NCBI GenBank assembly: GCA_016874755.1
Contig: VGTH01000001.1
Span: 184,917-248,916, forward strand
Reading direction: 5' to 3'
DNA: 64,000 nt
DNA from: Deltaproteobacteria bacterium
GTDB lineage: Bacteria > Desulfobacterota > Binatia > UBA9968
Shown here: one piece after another, positions 53,996 to 62,581 of the stretch
How positions within the stretch are numbered: the stretch's first letter is position 1
Layout of the letters: every line of letters begins with the position of its first letter
Notes under the pieces: model-generated
What the model was told of the DNA's origin: nothing
Database searches by the model: none
What the model saw: the letters and a program-made list of their open reading frames with translations, nothing else
Position numbers and translations under genes: made by a program

Positions 53996-54060
53996 TCACG
54001 GTGCGCACGGCGCACCCTACGAAGGGATTCGGAGGGCGGGTCTCAGACCCGCCCCTACAA
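53996..54060. repeat. two adjacent widespread-type palindromes
   Basis: CACGGTGCGCACGGCGCACCCTAC (split here as CACGGTGCGCAC and GGCGCACCCTAC, 53997-54020) is followed by a perfect 10-1-10 palindrome, GGGCGGGTCT-C-AGACCCGCCC (54034-54054), then CTAC. Next comes a CTCTGCGGC word up to about 54110. The whole gap 53932-54121 is made of such words and holds no gene. Confidence 0.65.
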
Positions 54061-54121
54061 ATTGATTAAACTCTGCGGCCTCAGCGCCTCTGCGCGAGAT
54101 ATTCCGGGTCCGAATCCGCCG

Positions 54122-55099
54122 CTAACGCCCAACTCCACCCTCGCGGATGATTTCATCCAAAATCGACTCATCGATGAACTGCGCGGCGTTGATCGGTCGC
54201 TCGATTTTTTGCGTTGCGCGGGCGAAGTCGACAAGCAATTGATAACCTTCGGCGCGATTCTTGCCCTCGGTGCTCAGCAAATCGAGCAGTAATTTGTAGG
54301 ACAGAGCCGCAACATCCTGATCCATACCGAACTCACGCGCGATCATGTTGGTGGTATCTACTCGGTTGTCGCGGATGTAGTTCATGGCGCGCAGCGACGC
54401 GCGCAAAAAGCGTTTGATCATTTGCGGTTGCTTCTTGATCTTGTCGGCGTGGACGACGAAAGCGGTGCCGGGGACATCGACGTAGTCGCGCGTCACGGCG
54501 ATACGCGTGAATCCCTCTTTCTCGGCGCGCAGGCTGTGCGGCGCGCTCAGCATCGATGCGGCCAAGCTTCCCGACTTTAGAGCTGCATAGCGTTCTGGAG
54601 TGCCGCCCATGTTGAGGATGATGAAGTCTTTCTCCGGTGAGAATCCTTCTTTGGTAATGACGCGGCGCAGGAGCGTGTCGACCAAGCCACCGGGATTGAG
54701 CGAGCCGATGGAAAGTCCTTTGAGCTGGGCAAGATTGCGATACTTGGGCTGGGCGTAAAGCGCCTGGTCGACGAACGCGTTCATGCTCATCACCACGCGC
54801 AGCGGCGCGCCGGCGACAAAGGCGGTGACCGCGGTGGTGCTGCCGGTGCCGAAATCGGCGTCGCCAGTGATCAGCGCTTTGATGTCGATGCCGCCGCGCA
54901 TATACACAGGATTCACATTGAGGTTTTCTTTTTGATAAAAGCCGCGCCGCACGCCGGTTTCGATGATCGGGAAGTTGGTGATCGATTTGCTGGGATAGCT
55001 GATGACGACTTTGTCTGGGGCGGATTGCGCGTTAGCGCAAACATTTACAAGGAGCAGGAATGCAAGCAGCATCAAGGGTCGCATCAGTGACTTTGACAT
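54122..55099 (-). CDS. NMT1/SsuA-type ABC transporter solute-binding protein
   Basis: 325 residues with signal peptide (LLAFLLLVNVCANAQ). Landmarks: VVISYPSKSITNFPIIETGVRRGFYQKENLNV, GGIDIKALITGDADFGTGSTTAV, GLSIGSLNPGGLVDTLLRR and ITKEGFSPEKDF. These receptors bind sulfonates, nitrate or pyrimidine precursors and normally work with an ATPase and permease, neither of which is nearby. It lies downstream of coxL on the same strand but beyond a terminator. GAGGAGGG precedes ATG 55099. Confidence 0.88.
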   Translation of the reverse strand: MSKSLMRPLMLLAFLLLVNVCANAQSAPDKVVISYPSKSITNFPIIETGVRRGFYQKENLNVNPVYMRGGIDIKALITGDADFGTGSTTAVTAFVAGAPLRVVMSMNAFVDQALYAQPKYRNLAQLKGLSIGSLNPGGLVDTLLRRVITKEGFSPEKDFIILNMGGTPERYAALKSGSLAASMLSAPHSLRAEKEGFTRIAVTRDYVDVPGTAFVVHADKIKKQPQMIKRFLRASLRAMNYIRDNRVDTTNMIAREFGMDQDVAALSYKLLLDLLSTEGKNRAEGYQLLVDFARATQKIERPINAAQFIDESILDEIIREGGVGR

Positions 55100-55140
55100 C
55101 GGGAGCCCTCCTCTCGCGATCCGGTATAGGAGGCAACGAT

Positions 55141-55174
55141 AGAAAAGAAAAGGGCCATGGTGTTGCCACGGCCC
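55141..55174 (-). terminator. rho-independent terminator after coxL
   Basis: On the minus strand GGGCCGTGG-CAACA-CCATGGCCC (complement of 55152-55174) is followed by CTTTTCTTTTCT. One A-C mismatch interrupts the stem. It starts 28 bases after the coxL stop. Confidence 0.8.
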
Positions 55175-55201
55175 TCACTCTCCGCCCGTTCCTATTATTG
55201 C

Positions 55202-57508
55202 CTATGGCCTCTTTGAGTGAATCAACTTCCACAATTTCGGCGCGGTGTAGGGCATGTCGACGTGATCGATGCCCAGGGGCGCCAGCGCATCGGCCAGCGC
55301 GTTGGCCACTGACGGCGGGGCGCCGTTGCAGCCGCACTCGCCGACGCCTTTAACACCGAGCGGGTTGAAGGGATTAGGCGTCACCGTCTCACCTAACGTC
55401 ATGGGCGGCATGTCAACTGCGCGCATGATCGCGTAGTTCATGAACGTGCCAGTCTGTACTTCTCCATTATTGCCGTAGAGCATCTGCTCGCGTGTCGCTT
55501 CGCCCAAGCCCTGGGCAACGCCGCCGTGAATCTGGCCTTCGACGATCATTGGATTGATGATCACACCGCAGTCGTCGACCATGATCAATTTCTCGATGGT
55601 GAACTTACCGGTGTCGCGATCGATGCTGACGAGGGCGATGTGTGTGCCGAAGCCCCACGCTTCGCGCTTGGGATCGAAGAAGGCGGTTTCTTGCAAACCG
55701 GTCTCCATACCCTTGGGCACGCGACCGCTGTAGGCCGCCGCGGCGATTTGCCGCCAAGTGACTTTCTTATCCGGCACACCTTTGACGGCGAAACCGCCGT
55801 CGGCTTGCACCATGTCTTCGGGCGCCGCTTCGACCAGATTGGCCGCGATTTTTTTCGCTTTGTCGATGACTCGCTGGGCAGCCGTGGCTAACGCACCGCC
55901 GCCGGTAACCGCACTGCGGCTGCCGAACGTGCCGGTGCCCTGTTGGCTGACATGCGTATCGCCGTGGAGCACGGTGATGTGGTCCATGCTGGTTTTGAGC
56001 AACTCGGCGGCGATCTGCGCCCAGGCGGTTTCGTGACCTTGGCCATGGGAGCTGGAACCTGTGAGCACCGTGATTTCGCCGGTGCGCTCTATGCGTACCG
56101 CGCCACTCTCGAAACCGGCGCCGCCGCTGGGCTCGACGAAAGTCGAGAAGCCGACGCCGACCAGCTCGCCCTTCTTGCGCCGCTCGTCGCGCTGACGGAG
56201 CAGCTCGTTGTAGTTGGACATCTTGACGGCTTCGTCGAGGGGTTTTTCGTAGTCGCCTGAATCGTATTCGACGCCAGTGCCAGTCGTATAGGGAAACTGG
56301 TTGGGTTGGATGAAATTTTTGCGGCGAATTTCTAAACGGTCCATGCCCAGCACCGCGGCGGCTTTGTCGAGCAGCCGTTCGATATTCAACACTGACTCGG
56401 GCCGGCCGGCGCCGCGATACGGGCCAGTGGGACAGGTATTGGTGAAGACCGAAACGATTTCGACGCGGCAGTCTTTGATCTGATAGCTGCCGCAGGCCAT
56501 GCCCATCATGCGCTGCGGCGGACCCGCCGTGCTCGAATGCAAATAGGCACCGAGATTGGCAACGACTTTGACTTTCAGACCGAGAATCTTGCCGTCTTTT
56601 CTGAGCGCCATCTCGGAGGTCATCGCCTGGTCGCGCCCTTGGATCGTCGTGATGAAGTCTTCGCTGCGCGTGGCGATCCACTTGATCGGCCGTTTGAGTT
56701 TTAAAGCCAAATGGCAAGTAAGCACGTCTTCGCGGTACACTGGCCCTTTGCTGCCGAAGCCGCCGCCGACGTCGGGGGCGATCAAGTGAATTTTATTTTC
56801 TGGAAAATCGAGCACACCGGCGATCTCCGCGCGGGCGCGGTGCGGTCCTTGGGTTGACAACCAAACGTTCAAGGTTTTTCCGAGGGGGTCAGGGCTCGCG
56901 ACGATGCCGCGTGGTTCCATCGCTAGGGCGACTTGGCGCGGGCTCGCAATGTGCATGGTGAAAATATGATCCGCGCCAGCGAACGCCCTGTCGACGTCGC
57001 CGCCGTTCTTGGTCATCGTATAGCAAATATTGCTGTCGAGCCCTTCCTGGGCCAGCGGTGCGCCGGGTTTCAGGGCTTCCTCGGCGTTCGAGATACCGGG
57101 CAGTTCTTGATACTCGACTTCGACGGCGTTGGCCGCATCCTGCGCCTGGGCGCGGGTTTGCGCGACCACGGCGGCCACTGGCACGCCGACGCAATGCACC
57201 GCTCCGCGAGCGAGCAGCGGATGGGGCGGGATCTTCATGCCCGGCAGAACCTGCGACGGCGCAAGATTTAACTTTTCGCTCAAATCATTGCCGGTGACGA
57301 CTAACATCACGCCCGGCATCGCCTGCGCCTTGCTCGTGTCGATGGAAAGGATTTTTGCGTGCGGATAAGGACTGCGCTGCACGGCAAGATGCAGCATGCC
57401 GGGCAAATTGATGTCGTCGACGTAGCAGCCTTTGCCGGTGATCAGCGGCGGATCTTCGACGCGCTTGATCGACGCGCCGATGAGGCCGGTTGGGTTGTGT
57501 TCGGTCAT
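55202..57508 (-). CDS. xanthine dehydrogenase/CoxL-family molybdenum hydroxylase large subunit
   Basis: 768 residues: GASIKRVEDPPLITGKGCYVDD start, QVALAMEPRGIVA, DVGGGFGSKGPVYREDV (molybdopterin contact), the active-site loop GPYRGAGRPES, SSHGQGHETAWAQIAAE, and GVGECGCNGAPPSVANA with the catalytic glutamate region. The loop is GAGR rather than the CSFR of true carbon monoxide dehydrogenase, so this is a form-II-like or other aldehyde/heterocycle hydroxylase, not a proven CO oxidiser. It is last in the coxS-coxM-coxL operon; GAGGT precedes ATG 57508. Confidence 0.9.
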   Translation of the reverse strand: MTEHNPTGLIGASIKRVEDPPLITGKGCYVDDINLPGMLHLAVQRSPYPHAKILSIDTSKAQAMPGVMLVVTGNDLSEKLNLAPSQVLPGMKIPPHPLLARGAVHCVGVPVAAVVAQTRAQAQDAANAVEVEYQELPGISNAEEALKPGAPLAQEGLDSNICYTMTKNGGDVDRAFAGADHIFTMHIASPRQVALAMEPRGIVASPDPLGKTLNVWLSTQGPHRARAEIAGVLDFPENKIHLIAPDVGGGFGSKGPVYREDVLTCHLALKLKRPIKWIATRSEDFITTIQGRDQAMTSEMALRKDGKILGLKVKVVANLGAYLHSSTAGPPQRMMGMACGSYQIKDCRVEIVSVFTNTCPTGPYRGAGRPESVLNIERLLDKAAAVLGMDRLEIRRKNFIQPNQFPYTTGTGVEYDSGDYEKPLDEAVKMSNYNELLRQRDERRKKGELVGVGFSTFVEPSGGAGFESGAVRIERTGEITVLTGSSSHGQGHETAWAQIAAELLKTSMDHITVLHGDTHVSQQGTGTFGSRSAVTGGGALATAAQRVIDKAKKIAANLVEAAPEDMVQADGGFAVKGVPDKKVTWRQIAAAAYSGRVPKGMETGLQETAFFDPKREAWGFGTHIALVSIDRDTGKFTIEKLIMVDDCGVIINPMIVEGQIHGGVAQGLGEATREQMLYGNNGEVQTGTFMNYAIMRAVDMPPMTLGETVTPNPFNPLGVKGVGECGCNGAPPSVANALADALAPLGIDHVDMPYTAPKLWKLIHSKRP

Positions 57509-57529
57509 GGTTTACCTCGTTAGAAATTC

Positions 57530-57592
57530 GTCTGGCGTCTAGCGTTTTGCGTCTAGCGTTTTCGGATGACGCCAAACGCCAGACGCTAGACG
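57530..57592. repeat. TCTAGCG/CGCTAGA palindrome at the coxM stop
   Basis: GTCTGGCGTCTAGCG, TTTTGCGTCTAGCG run in tandem (57530-57558) and return inverted as GACGCCAAACGCCAGACGCTAG (57568-57589). The coxM TAG stop (complement of 57586-57588) is inside the word. AAACGCCAGACGCTAGAC (57574-57591) is identical to 17548-17565. Confidence 0.75.
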
Positions 57593-58455
57593 TTAACCCG
57601 TCCTACCGCCGCTTCGATCGCCTTACGTGCATAGACTGCTGCGACAGCGCGTTTGTACTCCGCGTCGGCGTAGCTGTCTTCCACTGGATCGGTTTCCTCG
57701 GCCGCTTTCGCGGCAGCCGCGGCGATTAATTGCGGCGTCAACGGTTTTCCTTGCAGCTCCATTTCTGTCGCCACGGCGCGCACCGGGCCGCTACCGAGAC
57801 CGCCGACAAAAACGCGCGCCGATGTGCAGGCTCCCGATGCCTGGCGCGTGATCAACGCCCCGGCGCTGACGACCACATAACCTGATGCAGGATGCGGCAA
57901 CTTGGCGTAGGCCGTACCGCTGCCCGAGCCGGGCAGCGGGATGCGCACTTCGGTCAATACTTCGTTCTCTTTCATCGCCGTCGTGTAGAAGTCGGTGAAA
58001 AATTCATCGGCCTTGATTGCTCGCGTGCCAGACGCAGACTGGATGGTGAAAGAAGCATTCAAAGCAGCGAGAATGACCGGCATATCCGCTGCAGGGTCTG
58101 CATGCGCGCAACTGCCGCCAATAGTCCCGCGGTTGCGCACCTGCACGTCGCCGATGACGTGAGCGGCTTCGGACAATCCAGGAACATGTTTGCGAAGTAA
58201 ATCGGACGACGCCACGTCCGCGTGCACCGTAAGTGCACCAATGACCAAGTTATTTCCGTCGAGCTTGATGCCGTGCAAGGCCGGCACCGTGCCGAGGTCG
58301 ATCAAAGTCTTTGGCGATGTTAAGCGCAGCTTCATCGCCGGTATCAGACTATGGCCGCCGGCAAGCAGCTTGCCGTCTTCGCCGTGCTTGGCCATTAATT
58401 GGATAGCTTCTTCGATGGAGCGAGCCGCCACGTAGCCGAAATTAGCGGGAAACAT
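57586..58455 (-). CDS. CoxM-like FAD-binding medium subunit
   Basis: 289 residues. Start [21 protein letters not shown], the FAD pyrophosphate contacts [17 protein letters not shown] (about 32-48) and [23 protein letters not shown] (about 108-130), and a CO_deh_flav_C-like end. It passes electrons from the 2Fe-2S subunit or to the quinone pool. The start overlaps coxS by 14 bases. The C-terminal codons RVNV and stop run into the TCTAGCG repeat, so the last residues may have been replaced by repeat insertion. Confidence 0.92.
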   Translation of the reverse strand: MFPANFGYVAARSIEEAIQLMAKHGEDGKLLAGGHSLIPAMKLRLTSPKTLIDLGTVPALHGIKLDGNNLVIGALTVHADVASSDLLRKHVPGLSEAAHVIGDVQVRNRGTIGGSCAHADPAADMPVILAALNASFTIQSASGTRAIKADEFFTDFYTTAMKENEVLTEVRIPLPGSGSGTAYAKLPHPASGYVVVSAGALITRQASGACTSARVFVGGLGSGPVRAVATEMELQGKPLTPQLIAAAAAKAAEETDPVEDSYADAEYKRAVAAVYARKAIEAAVGRVNV

Positions 58456-58948
58456 TTTTGCCTCCCATCTTCTGCGCTGCCCATTTGATCGACTCGACGA
58501 TGTTCACGTAACCGGTGCAGCGGCAAAGGTTGCCCTCAAGAGCGTGCTTGATTTCGTCGTCGCTAGGATTGGGATTGGTTTCCAGTAGGTGCACCGCGGT
58601 CATGATCATCCCGGGGGTGCAGTACCCACACTGTAAGCCGTGCTTTTCTTGAAAGCCTTGCTGCACCGGGTGAAATTGCTCGCCATTGGCGAGACCTTCG
58701 ATGGTTTTCACGGTGGCGCCGTTAGCTTGCACTGCGAGGATCGTGCAGGATTTCACCGCACGGCCATCGAGATGCACCGTGCAAGCGCCGCACTGGCTGG
58801 TGTCACAGCCGACGTGCGTTCCGGTAAGATTCAAATGTTCGCGTAAAAAGTAAACCAGCAGCGTGCGCGGTTCGACCGTGGCGTTGTATTGAACACCGTT
58901 GACGGTAATGCTTACCGGCACTGCGGTGTACTGTGCCTCAGCAGCCAT
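58442..58948 (-). CDS. CoxS-like 2Fe-2S small subunit
   Basis: 168 residues from ATG 58948 (GGAGG eight bases upstream). The plant-type 2Fe-2S cluster is in [20 protein letters not shown] with the fourth cysteine in AVKSCTIL. The second cluster is in [11 protein letters not shown] and [14 protein letters not shown]. This is the standard electron-entry subunit of xanthine-dehydrogenase-family enzymes. A longer frame to 59044 is less likely. It is first in the operon, so the promoter should lie in the 189-base gap 58949-59137. Confidence 0.93.
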   Translation of the reverse strand: MAAEAQYTAVPVSITVNGVQYNATVEPRTLLVYFLREHLNLTGTHVGCDTSQCGACTVHLDGRAVKSCTILAVQANGATVKTIEGLANGEQFHPVQQGFQEKHGLQCGYCTPGMIMTAVHLLETNPNPSDDEIKHALEGNLCRCTGYVNIVESIKWAAQKMGGKNVSR

Positions 58949-59137
58949 TTCGCTATCCTCCGTTTGTGAAGCTTTGTGTTGAGTTTGCAGCCGGACTCTT
59001 CTGCGGAGCGCAGACGCCTTTGAAACAGTCAACTCGACAGTCATATAACGAGTCGGGCATCGGTCTCAAGAGACCTGCCGGGCTTGGCTTTGCCCTCGCT
59101 TGCGCTTTTCGAACTATCCAATAAAATTGGCGGCCAT

Positions 59138-59365
59138 ATGTCGAGTCACAAATCCATCATCCCACTGCACCGAATTGACCGCTCAATCCTGATGATGCGC
59201 GGGCAAAAAGTTATGTTAGACGTCGACCTCGCTAGTCTTTATGGTGTGACAACCAAGCGACTTAACCAGCAGGTAAAACGCAATCGTGCGCGCTTTCCGA
59301 GCGACTTCATGTTTCAACTGACCGCGAAAGAAAAGACTATTGATGAACAGTCGGAGAATTTTTGA
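59138..59365 (+). CDS. truncated ORF6N-domain DNA-binding protein
   Basis: 75 residues from ATG 59138. SIIPLHRIDRSILMMRGQKVMLDVDLASLYGVTTKRLNQQVKRNRARFPSDFMFQLT is a nearly complete ORF6N domain (shown here in part: RGQKVMLDVDLASLYGV, KRNRARFPSDFMFQL). Family members usually continue for another 80-100 residues after TxEE. Here the frame ends quickly with KTIDEQSENF. The stop overlaps the ATG of the next receptor gene (TGATG), so the gene was probably cut by a recombination that joined it to that leader. Confidence 0.75.
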   Translation: MSSHKSIIPLHRIDRSILMMRGQKVMLDVDLASLYGVTTKRLNQQVKRNRARFPSDFMFQLTAKEKTIDEQSENF

Positions 59366-60336
59366 TGACACAAGCATTGACGGTGGCGCTGACTGGGTTA
59401 TTTGTCTGGTTGTACAGCGTTGCGTGCTATGCGCAGTCGCCGCTACAAAAAATCACCCTGAGCTATTCCAGCAGCGGCATGCCTACGGTGGATTGGCTGA
59501 TCGCCAAAGAGCGGCAGTTTTTCCGCGAAGAGGGCTTGGAACCATTGCTCGTGCAAATGTCAGCGAACATGGCTGTGACCGCTGGCACCACCGGCGATTT
59601 GAATGGCTTGGGCTCCATCGGCAGCGCGATCCGCGCGATTCAGCGCGGCGTGCCGCTGAGAGTTGTCTCGGTCAGTTTGCGCCGGCCGATTTTTTGGCTG
59701 GTGACGCGGCCGGAGATCCGCTCGGTCAAAGACCTCAAAGGCAAGCTGATCGGCACGGCGACGATCAACGGCAGCCAGCACATGGCGGCGCGCAGGATGC
59801 TCAGCATCGGCGGCCTCGACCCCGACAAGGACGTGACGACCATGGCCGGTGGCGACGAAGCGCGCCATTTGCAATCGATTGTCAGCAACACGCTGCAAGG
59901 CGCAGCCATCAGCCCGCCCTGGGTTTTTCTTGGGCGGGAAAAATTCAAGCTCAACGTGCTCGACACTTCCATCGATAAATACGCCAGCATTCAAAACGGC
60001 TTGGCCGTTAACACCAAGTTTCTTCAAGAACGCCCCGATCTGGTGAAAAAGATGCTGCGCGCGAAAACCAAAGCGTCGCGCTTTATCGAGCAGCATGAGC
60101 GCGAGACTGCCGAAGTGCTCGCCAAACTCTGGAACAGCGACGTTGCCATTGCCGTCGAATCGCTGCGCGCCACCAAGGCGGCGTTTACAACCACTGGAAT
60201 TCCGACCGACGACGAGATCAAAGAATACCTCGCGCTCGACGCGCAAGTCCTGAAGCTACCGGAACCGGTGGCAGCCGCGCGAGTCTTTGACTTCGCCCTA
60301 CAACGAGAAGTGAACAAAGAGCTGGGCATCAAATAA
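59365..60336 (+). CDS. NMT1/SsuA-type ABC transporter solute-binding protein
   Basis: 323 residues with signal peptide (FVWLYSVACYAQ). Landmarks: ITLSYSSSGMPTVDWLIAKERQFFREEGLEPLLVQM, GDLNGLGSIGSAIRAIQRGVPLRVV, RSVKDLKGKLIGTATINGS and RRMLSIGGLDPDKDV. It is clearly a different subfamily from the receptor at 54122-55099. GGAG lies nine bases before ATG 59365, inside the truncated ORF6N gene. No ATPase or permease is nearby. A different receptor type follows on the same strand. Confidence 0.88.
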   Translation: MTQALTVALTGLFVWLYSVACYAQSPLQKITLSYSSSGMPTVDWLIAKERQFFREEGLEPLLVQMSANMAVTAGTTGDLNGLGSIGSAIRAIQRGVPLRVVSVSLRRPIFWLVTRPEIRSVKDLKGKLIGTATINGSQHMAARRMLSIGGLDPDKDVTTMAGGDEARHLQSIVSNTLQGAAISPPWVFLGREKFKLNVLDTSIDKYASIQNGLAVNTKFLQERPDLVKKMLRAKTKASRFIEQHERETAEVLAKLWNSDVAIAVESLRATKAAFTTTGIPTDDEIKEYLALDAQVLKLPEPVAAARVFDFALQREVNKELGIK

Positions 60337-60478
60337 GTTCGCATCGCTGAATATTTCACCAAGCCTGCGCGCGATGGATAGGGCTTGCGGCCGGCGGCGC
60401 CAAGGAGCATCAAGTGGTTTCATCGATCGTACGTTTGCGGCGGCAGGAGTAGTGAGTATTGCGGAAAGGAGTCTGGTT

Positions 60479-61561
60479 ATGAAAGCGGCAGGGGTGCTTT
60501 TACTATTGCTTTCCTTCGCTTCGGCTCACGCGCAGCAAAAAGGTTGGGAAAAGGAGTGGAACGAGGCTCTCGAAGCCGGCAAGAAGGAAGGTAAGGTCGT
60601 TGTCGCCACTTCGGCGGACCCGGTGATGCGTGAGATCGCGGCTAAGTTTAAAGCGCGCTATGGCATCACCGTGGAGCATCTTGCCGGCAGTTCCAGTCAA
60701 CTTGCCGCGCGCCTGGGCACCGAGCGGCAGGCGGGTATCAACAGCGTCGATGTTTTTCTCGGCGGCGTGCAGACGGTCGCCAACGTTCTCCACGCCGAGA
60801 AAATGCTCGACCCGCTACGTCCAGCGTTGATTCTCCCCGACGTTACCGACGGGAAAAAATGGAAGCGCGGCAAGCTCTGGTTCGCCGATCCCGAGGAGCG
60901 CTACGTGCTGCGCGTCTTCAGCACGATCACGAGTTTGTTGCACATCAACACGGACCAGGTAAAGCCCGGCGAGCTCACCAAGGCAGCAGATCTATTGGCG
61001 CCGAAATGGCGCGGCAAGATCGCCAGCGAAGATATCACCGTGGCCGGCAGCGGCAGTAATACCGCGGCGCGGGTTTATCTTCAGACCAGCGAAGATTACG
61101 CCAAACGATTGTATGTCGGCCAGAACGTTCGAAGCACCCGCGAGCGGCGGCAACTCACCGATTGGTTGGCGCGCGGCACCTACCCGATCGTGTTTGGCGC
61201 GCAGAGCTCGGACGTCGATAGGATGACCAAAGAAGGGTTTTCACTCAAAGAAGTCTTAGGCTTTAGCGACATGCCGTCGGCATTGACGGGCTCGCCCTGG
61301 ATGCTGACGCTGATGCAGAAAGCGCCGCATCCAGCAGCCGCGAAAATTTTTTTGAACTGGATCATTTCCAAAGAAGCGTTGGAAATCTACGCGCGCGCCG
61401 AGGGGCGGGCGACGCTGAGAACCGATATGGATGAATCTTTCGTGACCGCCGAGGAATTGCCCAAGCCCGGTGTGAACTACTTCGACACCTACGATTGGCA
61501 GTTCACCGTTAGCGAAAAGGAGAAGATTCGTCTGCGTCTCAAAGAGATTTTGGGACGCTGA
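60479..61561 (+). CDS. FbpA/PotD-type extracellular solute-binding protein
   Basis: 360 residues from ATG 60479 (GGAAAGGAG upstream) with signal peptide (LLSFASAHAQ). Landmarks: WNEALEAGKKEGKVVVATSADPVMREIAAKFKARYGITVEHLAG, RQAGINSVDVFLGG, LLHINTDQVKPGEL, LLAPKWRGKIASEDITVAGSG and PHPAAAKIFLNWIISKEALE. This is the family-1 type receptor used for ferric iron, thiamine, polyamines or phosphonates. No transporter partners are adjacent. A 142-base gap separates it from the preceding receptor. Confidence 0.88.
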   Translation: MKAAGVLLLLLSFASAHAQQKGWEKEWNEALEAGKKEGKVVVATSADPVMREIAAKFKARYGITVEHLAGSSSQLAARLGTERQAGINSVDVFLGGVQTVANVLHAEKMLDPLRPALILPDVTDGKKWKRGKLWFADPEERYVLRVFSTITSLLHINTDQVKPGELTKAADLLAPKWRGKIASEDITVAGSGSNTAARVYLQTSEDYAKRLYVGQNVRSTRERRQLTDWLARGTYPIVFGAQSSDVDRMTKEGFSLKEVLGFSDMPSALTGSPWMLTLMQKAPHPAAAKIFLNWIISKEALEIYARAEGRATLRTDMDESFVTAEELPKPGVNYFDTYDWQFTVSEKEKIRLRLKEILGR

Positions 61562-61573
61562 GCGAGGCCGGCA

Positions 61574-62578
61574 ATGACGATCAAGGTCCTGCTGCTTAAA
61601 CCGGATAGCCAAGATCCTTCTCCGGTCGATCAATCGCTGGGCGCGCGCTTGGCCAGCGCTCATGCCGCTGAGTGCTCCGGAGTTGCCGTCGAAGAAGCGG
61701 CGTTCCGTCATGGCGATCTCGCCGATCTGGAAAAGGTTCTTTCGCGCTATCGGGGCAAAGTCTCGGCGGTGCTCGGCGCTACCAGTGTGCCGGAGTCCGC
61801 GCGCCTGGGCGAGCTTGCCGAGGCCATGGGTTTGCTTTGCTTTGTGGCAAACAATAATCCGGTCGTGTGGCAGCGCCGAAGCCAGGTTTTTCATATCGGG
61901 CTGCCGTCGTCGCAGACCGCTACGGCGGTGGCGGGACATTTACAGCGGCGCGGCTGCCGGCGCATCGCCTTGATCCACGATCAGACAGACTTCCAGCGCC
62001 GCGTTGCCGCGAACATGGAGCGCGCCATCCAGGCGCATGGCGCCGCCGCGCGGTGCTACCAAGAGCTGACCGATGCTACGTTGGCAGCCTTATCCTTAGA
62101 TGGCGCCGACCTTGTGTACGTCGTTTATTCCAGCGAGGCAAAAGCACTGCCGGTGGCGCGCCGAGTTCGTTCCCGTGGCATGACCGCGCCGCTGCTGTTC
62201 GGCCGCTCGCTGATGCGCCCGAGTTTCTTGTCTAACCTCGGCGCAAATGCGGGGGAGATGTGGTTCGTCGACATGTTTTCGCGGGTCGCGCCGGACGGCG
62301 CGGCGGTGCCGCGCTTTTTCGAGACGCTCGGCCAAGCTGGCATTGCGGTGCCGACTGCCAATCATGCCTTCGGCTGGGATGGGATGGTCTTTTGTAGCGG
62401 CGCTATGGTAGCGGCCCAAGGCGACCCAGCAAAAGCCATTGCCTATTTAGAATCGGGTGTGCAGTTAAACGGCGTGACTGGCGCCTGCTCGTTCTCCGCT
62501 GAGAATCACAATGGCCGTACCGGCGCCGGTCCGACGGTTATCACCCGATGGCACGACGGCCGGTTTGAAGATGTCTGA
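61574..62578 (+). CDS. type-1 periplasmic-binding-fold protein lacking a signal peptide
   Basis: 334 residues. LivK-like fold: the strand-helix region VSAVLGATSVPESARLGELAEAMGLLCFVANN (about 62-93), FHIGLPSSQTATAVAGHLQRRGCRRIALIHDQTDFQRRV, and ADLVYVVYSSEAKALPVARRVRSRGMTAPLLFG. The N-terminus MTIKVLLLKPDSQDPS is not a signal peptide, so the protein is predicted cytosolic, perhaps a sensor or allosteric subunit. It starts 12 bases after the previous receptor and ends 3 bases before the convergent GrdB-like gene. Confidence 0.75.
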   Translation: MTIKVLLLKPDSQDPSPVDQSLGARLASAHAAECSGVAVEEAAFRHGDLADLEKVLSRYRGKVSAVLGATSVPESARLGELAEAMGLLCFVANNNPVVWQRRSQVFHIGLPSSQTATAVAGHLQRRGCRRIALIHDQTDFQRRVAANMERAIQAHGAAARCYQELTDATLAALSLDGADLVYVVYSSEAKALPVARRVRSRGMTAPLLFGRSLMRPSFLSNLGANAGEMWFVDMFSRVAPDGAAVPRFFETLGQAGIAVPTANHAFGWDGMVFCSGAMVAAQGDPAKAIAYLESGVQLNGVTGACSFSAENHNGRTGAGPTVITRWHDGRFEDV

Positions 62579-62581
62579 CTT

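Noticed and set aside
55767..56717. 316-residue second frame inside coxL
   Set aside because: Arginine-rich out-of-frame reading of coxL; no family features.
55202..58948. True aerobic carbon monoxide dehydrogenase
   Set aside because: The large subunit lacks the CSFR active-site loop; GAGR indicates a different or unproven substrate.
59138..59365. Prophage remnant
   Set aside because: ORF6N domains occur in phages, but no other phage gene, integrase or att site is present; a truncated chromosomal or toxin-type regulator is as likely.
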